A stretch of 64,000 nt of DNA from Zoogloea oleivorans (lineage in GTDB: Bacteria; Pseudomonadota; Gammaproteobacteria; Burkholderiales; Rhodocyclaceae), in the NCBI GenBank assembly GCA_030157785.1, contig JAOAUC010000055.1:1-64000 (forward strand). The letters are read 5' to 3'. The position numbers were made by a program, and so were the translations under genes. Positions 58,393 through 64,000 of this stretch are shown in pieces (position 1 is the first letter of the stretch; every line of letters begins with the position of its first letter). Under the pieces are notes generated by a model. The model did not search any database. It saw nothing but the letters and a program-made list of their open reading frames with translations, and was not told the DNA's origin.

Positions 58393-59226
58393 TCAGGAAG
58401 GCTTGAGCTTGCCGTGGGTCAGGCCCGGGCAGGCCACCTGAAACACCTTGCGGTCCTCCAGGCGCACCGCGGTCAGCTCCCGCCCCCACAGGCAGCCGGA
58501 ATCCAGCGCCAGCAGGTTGGGCTCGATGCGCAGGCCAAGCGCCGACCAGTGGCCGAACACCACCGGCGTATCGGCGCTCCTGCGCCCCGGCACCTCGAAC
58601 CAGGGCACGTAGCCCTTGGGTGCCTTGGCCACCTCCCCCTTGACCTTGAAATCCATGGCGCCCTCCGGCGTACAGAAGCGCATGCGCGTCATGGCGTTGA
58701 CGATCACCCGCATGCGTTCGTAGTCCTGCAGCTCATCGCGCCACGCGGCGGGCTCGCTGCCCCACATGTGATTGAGCAGATCCACGTGATACGGGCCGGC
58801 CAGCGCCCCTTCGACCTCCCGCGCGAGGGCCCGGGCCTGGGTCACCGTCCAGCCGGGCAGAAGCCCGGCATGCACCATCGCAAAGCCGTTTTCCACGTGC
58901 ATCAGGGGCCGCCGGCGCAGCCAGCCGAGGAGTTCCTCCCGGTCCGGAGCATCGAGCACGGCCTGGATGGTGTCGTCCTTGCCACGGCTGCGCACGCTGC
59001 CGTAGGCCACCATCAACAGGTAGATGTCGTGATTACCGAGCACCGTTACTGCCGCCGCCCCCAGGTCGCGCACGAAGCGCAGGGTCTGCAGGGAGTCCGG
59101 GCCCCGATTGACCAGGTCACCGACCAGCCACAGGCGGTCGTGGGCCGGATCGAAGGCAACCCGTTTGAGGAGGGCCGTCAGGGACGTGAAGCAGCCCTGG
59201 ATGTCGCCAATTGCATAAGTGGCCAT
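58393..59226 (-). CDS. apaH: Symmetrical diadenosine tetraphosphatase
   Basis: A 277-residue calcineurin-like phosphoesterase that splits Ap4A into two ADP. It has the family motifs YAIGDIQGCFTSL, LVGDLVNRGPDSL, VLGNHDIYLL, MVHAGLLPGW and FGHWSALGL. Full length and complete. It converges with olsA, three bases apart. Confidence 0.96.
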   Translation of the reverse strand: MATYAIGDIQGCFTSLTALLKRVAFDPAHDRLWLVGDLVNRGPDSLQTLRFVRDLGAAAVTVLGNHDIYLLMVAYGSVRSRGKDDTIQAVLDAPDREELLGWLRRRPLMHVENGFAMVHAGLLPGWTVTQARALAREVEGALAGPYHVDLLNHMWGSEPAAWRDELQDYERMRVIVNAMTRMRFCTPEGAMDFKVKGEVAKAPKGYVPWFEVPGRRSADTPVVFGHWSALGLRIEPNLLALDSGCLWGRELTAVRLEDRKVFQVACPGLTHGKLKPS

Positions 59227-59229
59227 GAA

Positions 59230-61119
59230 TCAGGCTTGCTGTCCGGTACGGGGTTCTGGGGTTTCCACCACCTGCAACTGAGGCACGGCGGGGTAGGACG
59301 GCGCGTATTCGGGTACCCATCGGCGCAGTTCGCGCCGCACCTCGGCAGCGCCCACCGCCCGACGCTGGCGCAGCCACAGGAGCAGGGCATCCAGCCAGCC
59401 TGCCTCGACCGGCTGGGCCCGGGCGATGCGCAACTTGGGATGATGGGTGGCGCGCGTCAGCTCGGCGTCGGCAAGCACCTCTTCATAGAGCTTTTCGCCG
59501 GCTCGCAGGCCTGTGAAAACAACCCGGATCTCCGCCTCTGTCCGCCCCGAAAGCCGGATCATGTCGCGGGCCAGCTCGGCAATCTTCACCGGCTCACCCA
59601 TGTCGAGCACGAAGATCTCGCCCCCCTGCCCCATGGAGCCGGCCTGCAGCACCAGCTGGGCCGCCTCGGGAATGGACATGAAGTAGCGGGTGATGTCGGG
59701 GTGCGTCACCGTCACCGGACCGCCGGCAGCGATCTGCTCCTGGAACTTGGGAATCACGCTGCCCGCACTGCCCAGCACATTGCCGAAGCGAACAATCTCG
59801 AACTGGGTCTTGTCATGGGCCGACAAGGATTGGCAGACCTGTTCGGCCAGGCGCTTGGTCGCCCCCATCACATTGGTGGGATTGACGGCCTTGTCGGTGG
59901 ACACCAGCACGAAGCGGGCAACCCCGTAGGCAACGGCACTGCGGGCCACCTGCCAGGTGCCGAGGACATTGTTGCGCACCGCCTGCCAGGCGTTCTCGTC
60001 CTCCATCAGCGGCACGTGCTTGTAAGCCGCGGCGTGGAAAAGTACGTGGGGACGATAGCGGGCCAGCACGTCGTCCACCCGGATCGCATCCTTCACATCA
60101 CCCGCCAGCGCCACCACCTGAACAGACGGGAAGTGCGCCGCAAATTCCTCCGTCAGCCGGTACAGGGCGAACTCGTTCATTTCGAAACACACCAGCAGCG
60201 ACGGCTCGAAACGGGCGATCTGGCGGCACAGCTCCGACCCGATGGAGCCCCCGGCGCCCGTCACCATGACCACCTTGCCGCGCAGGTATTCGCGCACATC
60301 GGCCGTATTGATGCGCACCGGGTCGCGCCCGAGTAGGTCCTCCACGTCCACCTGGCGGACTTCACTGACGTTTACCCGCCCGGTCATCACGTCCTCGATG
60401 GCCGGCACGATCAGCGCCTTGACGCCAGCCCGCACGCAGGCGCTCGTCACCGCCCGCCGCACCTCATGGCGCTCGTTGGGCATGGCAATGATGGCGTGGC
60501 TGATTCTCAGCTCTTCGGCCACCCGCTCCAGATCGGCGATCCCGCCGAGCACCTTGCAACCGTAGATCTCGCGCCCCTGGCGGGCACCGTTGTCGTCCAG
60601 CAGCCCAACCACCCGCCACTCCGCCGACCGGGACAGCTCGCGCACCAGGGTGACCGCAGCATCACCGGCCCCCAGCACGATCACCGGCTGACCCAGCGCA
60701 CGCAGGCCGCCGTACAGACGGAACTCTTTCCAGGTCCGGTAAAAGGCCCGCGACCCGCCCATGTACATCGCCAGCAACAAGGGCTGCAGCAAAAAGACCA
60801 GCCGCGGCACAGAGAGGGAATAGCGCACCGCCACCACCACCACCAGCGGGGTCAGCAGCGCCGCAACGCCAACCGCCCGGGCGATACGCAGCAGGTCCGG
60901 CAGGCTGGCGAACACCCAGATTCCGCGGTACAGACCGAAAGCGCGCAGCAAGACGCCCTGCAACACCAGCGTCACGCCAAGACCGACGAAGAAGGCCGGC
61001 AGGAATTCCACCGGAATGACGAAATTGAAGCGAATCAGATAAGCCAGCCACCAGGCCAGCCCGACCCCGATCACGTCCGACAGGAAGACCAGCAGTGGAT
61101 GATAGGGTTTGCTAATCAA
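59230..61119 (-). CDS. WbpM/CapD-type UDP-sugar 4,6-dehydratase, membrane-bound
   Basis: A 629-residue protein. Four N-terminal membrane helices (about 10-125) are followed by a first Rossmann-like domain (VIVLGAGDAAVTLVREL) and a catalytic SDR domain with TGAGGSIGSELCRQ. The active-site region VSTDKAVNPTNVMGATKR has Met where most SDRs have Tyr, as in WbpM/PglF-type 4,6-dehydratases. It makes a 4-keto-6-deoxy UDP-sugar for O-antigen or capsule. It starts at TTG, overlapping the stop of the upstream gene (TTGA), with no closer ATG. Expressed with the two genes upstream. Confidence 0.92.
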   Translation of the reverse strand: MISKPYHPLLVFLSDVIGVGLAWWLAYLIRFNFVIPVEFLPAFFVGLGVTLVLQGVLLRAFGLYRGIWVFASLPDLLRIARAVGVAALLTPLVVVVAVRYSLSVPRLVFLLQPLLLAMYMGGSRAFYRTWKEFRLYGGLRALGQPVIVLGAGDAAVTLVRELSRSAEWRVVGLLDDNGARQGREIYGCKVLGGIADLERVAEELRISHAIIAMPNERHEVRRAVTSACVRAGVKALIVPAIEDVMTGRVNVSEVRQVDVEDLLGRDPVRINTADVREYLRGKVVMVTGAGGSIGSELCRQIARFEPSLLVCFEMNEFALYRLTEEFAAHFPSVQVVALAGDVKDAIRVDDVLARYRPHVLFHAAAYKHVPLMEDENAWQAVRNNVLGTWQVARSAVAYGVARFVLVSTDKAVNPTNVMGATKRLAEQVCQSLSAHDKTQFEIVRFGNVLGSAGSVIPKFQEQIAAGGPVTVTHPDITRYFMSIPEAAQLVLQAGSMGQGGEIFVLDMGEPVKIAELARDMIRLSGRTEAEIRVVFTGLRAGEKLYEEVLADAELTRATHHPKLRIARAQPVEAGWLDALLLWLRQRRAVGAAEVRRELRRWVPEYAPSYPAVPQLQVVETPEPRTGQQA

Positions 61120-62129
61120 GGTCTTTGCGCCCCGGTTACCTCATGATGACGCCACGCGCGATCGATCAGGAAGCCCAGGATCAGGTAGATGAATGCCCAC
61201 ATTGTAATGATGCCGCACTGCAGCGAAAACCCCAGGGGCAAAATGACAACAGCAGACGTCGCCACCCCCGCCATCAAACCGTAAGCCCGCAGGGCCGTAC
61301 CCCGATGCCCCAGGCCCATCTGCACCATGCGCTGGTAAAAATGCGTGCGGTGGGCCTGCCACACCTTTTCACGCCGCAAGGCGCGCCGCAGCAGCGTTGC
61401 CGTTGCATCGACGATGAAAGGCGAAAACACCAGCAGCGGAAACCATAGCGGCCAGGCCGCCGCTTCACGACCGGCCAGGCCGAGCGCCCCGGCCAGAAAA
61501 CCGAGGGGTACCGAGCCCACATCCCCCATGAAAATCCGCGCCGGGTGGAAGTTGAAGCACAGAAAACCTGCGGCGGCTGCGGCAATCCCGGCACACACCA
61601 GGGCCAGGGCCGACTGCCCGGCCAGCGCCGCCGCTACGGCGAAAGCCGCAAAGCCGAACACCGCCATGCCGCCAGCCAGCCCATCCGAACCATCCATGAA
61701 GTTGTACAGATTGGCCATCCACACCAGGCCGAGGAAGAACAGCAGCCCCATCAACCAGCCTGACGCCAGCCCGGCCAGCGCCAGGAAGCCTCCCGCCACC
61801 AGCACCTGGGCCAGCAGGCGCAGCCGCGCCGGCACATTGCGCCGATCGTCTACCAGGCCCAGGCCGGCCAGCAGCACGGCGCCAGCCAGGGCAGCCCAGA
61901 CAGGCCTGCCCACGCCACCACCCGCAACAAGCAGCAGCCCACCGACGGCGACACCCGCCATCACCCCGACACCACCGGTGCGCGGCGTCGGCCGCACATG
62001 CAGCGAGCGTTCATTCGGGTGGTCGAGAAAATGCAGCCAGGAACCCGGCCGACAGCAACTGCGCGTCACCCACCAGGCCAGCGCAAAAGCGAGCAGCGGC
62101 CCAAGCAGGGCGACGTGTTCAAACCCCAT
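61116..62129 (-). CDS. WecA/MraY-family glycosyl-1-phosphate transferase
   Basis: A 337-residue polytopic membrane enzyme with about ten helices that transfers a sugar-1-phosphate to undecaprenyl phosphate, starting a surface glycan. Motifs: DHPNERSLHVRPTPRTGGVGV, LGLVDDRRNVPAR, NLYNFMDGSDGLAGG and FMGDVGSVPLGFLAG, all typical of family 4 (WecA/WbpL). The ATG at 62129 has GGGAGA nine bases upstream and overlaps the end of the epimerase gene by 11 bases. Confidence 0.92.
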   Translation of the reverse strand: MGFEHVALLGPLLAFALAWWVTRSCCRPGSWLHFLDHPNERSLHVRPTPRTGGVGVMAGVAVGGLLLVAGGGVGRPVWAALAGAVLLAGLGLVDDRRNVPARLRLLAQVLVAGGFLALAGLASGWLMGLLFFLGLVWMANLYNFMDGSDGLAGGMAVFGFAAFAVAAALAGQSALALVCAGIAAAAAGFLCFNFHPARIFMGDVGSVPLGFLAGALGLAGREAAAWPLWFPLLVFSPFIVDATATLLRRALRREKVWQAHRTHFYQRMVQMGLGHRGTALRAYGLMAGVATSAVVILPLGFSLQCGIITMWAFIYLILGFLIDRAWRHHEVTGAQRP

Positions 62130-63081
62130 CGAGCATCTCCCGCAGTCCGTCAATCAGGCCAACTTCGGCCCGCCAGCCCAGCTCGGCCTCGATGCGCGCC
62201 GGCGAGTAGCAGGCCGATCCGAGCAGGCGCTCCAGCGCCTCGCTGTCGAGGGGCACCCGCCGCCCCGCCAGGGATTCTATCAAGTCGCCACCGCGGGCCA
62301 GGGCTGCCAGGGCCATCCGGGGCACCGCCCAACCCACAGGCGCCAGCCCGAGCACAACCCGCAGCGCGTCATACAGGCCACGCCCCGACGGCGTTTCCGG
62401 GTGGGCCACGATGTAGGTTCGCCCGGCGGCACGCGCGTCGGCAGCCACCCTGCGCATCACGGCAACCACGTCGCTCACATGTACCAGCGAGCGCCGGTTG
62501 GCGGTTTCCGGCAGCGGCGGGAAGAAGCCCCGGCGCACCAGTGTCGCCATCCGCTCCAGGTTGCCGCGGCCACCGGCGCCATACACCATGGCCAGACGCA
62601 GATTGGTGACCTGCATGGCGTAGCGCTCGCCAGCCGCCAGCAACGCGTCTTCGGCTGCCCGCTTGGCACAGCCGTAGGCCGACTGCGGCGACACCGGCCA
62701 GTCCTCGTCGATGCAGGCCTGGTCGGGCTCACCCATCGCCTTGACGCTGGAAAGAAAGACGAAACGCGCCACGCCGGCCCGCCCCGCCGCCTCTGCAAGC
62801 GTCCGGGTGCCTTCGAAATTGACCTGCCAGTGGCGGGCCTCGTCGGCTTCACTCAAGGCACCAAAGGCATGGGCATGGCCGGCACAATGGAAAACCGTTG
62901 TCACGCCAGCACAGGCCGCAGCCAGCGCCGTGGAATCGGCCAGATCACCCTCGAACTCGTCCGGTCCGACCGGCGCTCCCCGGGTCAGCACACGCACCGG
63001 ATAGCCGTCCGCCCGCAAAGCCGCCACCAGTCGGCGACCGATGAAGCCGCGGCCCCCCGTGACAAGCGCCAGCTCGTTCAG
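62119..63081 (-). CDS. NAD-dependent sugar epimerase/dehydratase (WbpV-like)
   Basis: An extended SDR of about 320 residues. The NAD-binding motif TGGRGFIG, the catalytic Ser-Ser region FLSSVKAMGE and YGCAKRAAE (Tyr-x3-Lys) are all present. The first ATG/GTG in frame (GTG at 63027) would delete the NAD motif. The true start is therefore probably CTG at 63081, giving LNELALVTGG, placed four bases after GGGAGG and overlapping the stop of the DNA ligase gene. It likely makes a 4-keto-reduced UDP-HexNAc for the WecA-like enzyme. Substrate not certain. Confidence 0.88.
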   Translation of the reverse strand: MNELALVTGGRGFIGRRLVAALRADGYPVRVLTRGAPVGPDEFEGDLADSTALAAACAGVTTVFHCAGHAHAFGALSEADEARHWQVNFEGTRTLAEAAGRAGVARFVFLSSVKAMGEPDQACIDEDWPVSPQSAYGCAKRAAEDALLAAGERYAMQVTNLRLAMVYGAGGRGNLERMATLVRRGFFPPLPETANRRSLVHVSDVVAVMRRVAADARAAGRTYIVAHPETPSGRGLYDALRVVLGLAPVGWAVPRMALAALARGGDLIESLAGRRVPLDSEALERLLGSACYSPARIEAELGWRAEVGLIDGLREMLDGV

Positions 63082-63956
63082 AAAGCCTCCCGGCGGCGCA
63101 GATAACTGGCGAAACGCGGCACACCGTCCTTGGTCAGCTCGCGGTACTGAAACGTCACTAGCGTGCCCACCGGCGGCGGATCGCGGCGCACGGCATCGCT
63201 GAAGCCGGTGCCGATCTCGAAGCGCACGCCGGCGGCGGTCTCGACCCGCAGCGCGCCCATCATGCCGCTCAGGCGCCCCTGGCCCGGCAGATGGGCAATC
63301 ACGGTGGCCTCGGAATCGAGCAGCGGCTTGAGCTTGAGAAGCACATCGCTGCGGCCGGTGAGATAAGGCGCGTCGGCCCGGTGCAGCATCAGGCCCTCGC
63401 CGCGCCCGGCGACGACTTCATCGAGCTTGGCCTGCAGGGCCGGCCGGTCGGCCACACGGAACTGCTCGACGGCCTGCAGCCACGGCACACCAGCGCGGGC
63501 AACGATGCCGCGGAGGCGCTCGATGCGCTCGGAGAAACTGCCGGCGCCATCCGGCTGCTCGAAAATCATGTATTTCACCCGCCGCCAGTCCTCGTCGCGC
63601 GCCTGCTTGCGGCGCACGATGCCGGACAACTCGTCAAAGCGGCCACGGCCAATCCACAGCTCTCCGTCGAGGGGCTCGGGCGGCAGGCCGGCAAGGAACC
63701 AGTCCGGCGCATTGACCAGGCGGCCACTGCGAAAGCGCAGCGTGTGGCCGTCCCAGATCGCCCGGGCACCGTCGAGTTTTTCGCTGACCCAGTAGCGGGT
63801 CACATCCACATCGCCACGCAGCACTTGGGCCAGCAACAGCGGTGGCGCGTCGGGCCCGGCCTTCGCCAGCACACAGGAAGGCCCGGCGAGGGCCAGCGCA
63901 AGCGCCGCGCAACGAAGCCAGGCGCGGCTCCGGTTTGAAGAGTTCATCAGTACCAT
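63078..63956 (-). CDS. Secreted ATP-dependent DNA ligase (Lig E type)
   Basis: A 292-residue minimal DNA ligase. An N-terminal signal peptide (hydrophobic to about residue 31) points to the periplasm. Motif I with the adenylated lysine is EKLDGARA (Lys60). Later nucleotidyltransferase motifs include PLDGELW, EGLMLHR and LLKLKP, and a short OB-fold domain (about 205-285) completes the core without extra domains. It seals nicks in DNA using ATP outside the cytoplasm, perhaps linked to DNA uptake. A second ATG at 63947 is an alternative start. It overlaps the glycan gene cluster by sharing bases with the epimerase start. Confidence 0.88.
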   Translation of the reverse strand: MVLMNSSNRSRAWLRCAALALALAGPSCVLAKAGPDAPPLLLAQVLRGDVDVTRYWVSEKLDGARAIWDGHTLRFRSGRLVNAPDWFLAGLPPEPLDGELWIGRGRFDELSGIVRRKQARDEDWRRVKYMIFEQPDGAGSFSERIERLRGIVARAGVPWLQAVEQFRVADRPALQAKLDEVVAGRGEGLMLHRADAPYLTGRSDVLLKLKPLLDSEATVIAHLPGQGRLSGMMGALRVETAAGVRFEIGTGFSDAVRRDPPPVGTLVTFQYRELTKDGVPRFASYLRRREAF

Positions 63957-64000
63957 TTCCAGCCATGCAATCGGAAGAAGGTCAGCGCCGAGCGGGCGAA

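Overview
The window is a GC-rich (visibly about 65 %) stretch of an apparently free-living, respiring betaproteobacterial chromosome. The combination of a napFDAGHBC periplasmic nitrate reductase operon, norCB plus norEFQ for nitric oxide respiration, an ynb-like lipid operon and an S-adenosylhomocysteine (SAH) riboswitch on metH fits the Rhodocyclales (Azospira/Dechloromonas-like). The taxon is inferred from gene content, not from a marker gene. Gene density is high, nearly all genes are intact, and there is no phage, insertion sequence or CRISPR array.

Layout. 0-2 kb: the 3' end of tRNA-Lys, ribA and a small AT-richer membrane protein, closed by a decayed second copy of the tRNA-Lys 3' end. 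2-7 kb: a membrane hybrid sensor kinase, tRNA-Gly, tRNA-Thr and a bestrophin-like channel. 6.6-11.3 kb: a phosphopantetheinyl transferase and a Pls/PosA-type single-module non-ribosomal peptide synthetase with a membrane/left-handed beta-helix tail. 11.6-13.9 kb: one polypeptide joining a cyclic-nucleotide-binding domain, acetate kinase and a PduL-type phosphotransacylase. 14-16.7 kb: a REC-GGDEF protein and norEFQ. 16.8-25.7 kb: a multi-pass patatin, metH with its riboswitch, and small proteins including a zinc-ribbon/DUF805/glutaredoxin fusion. 25.7-31.5 kb: a six-gene lipid operon resembling E. coli ynbABCD with two added genes. 31.5-34.6 kb: an APH/P-loop kinase fusion and an ammonium transporter. 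34.8-41.1 kb: norCB, a soluble hybrid kinase and a chemoreceptor. 41.5-48 kb: the nap operon. 48-56.7 kb: mpl, a thioredoxin, aroQ-accB-accC-prmA and housekeeping genes. 56.9-64 kb: ornithine-lipid genes olsB/olsA, apaH, a WbpM/WecA-type glycan gene set and a secreted ATP-dependent DNA ligase.

How genes work together. Nap reduces nitrate in the periplasm using electrons from NapC/NapGH, and NorCB removes the nitric oxide formed further down the pathway, with NorE/F/Q as assembly or activation partners. Candidate FNR/DNR-type sites precede norC, norE and napF. No nitrite or nitrous oxide reductase is in the window. Several loci remodel lipids or the envelope: the ynb-like operon, ornithine lipids, the patatin and the glycan genes. 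The features most worth experimental attention are the cNMP-AckA-PduL fusion, the Pls/PosA synthetase, the enlarged ynb-like operon and a REP-type inverted repeat placed inside the nap operon between napA and napG.
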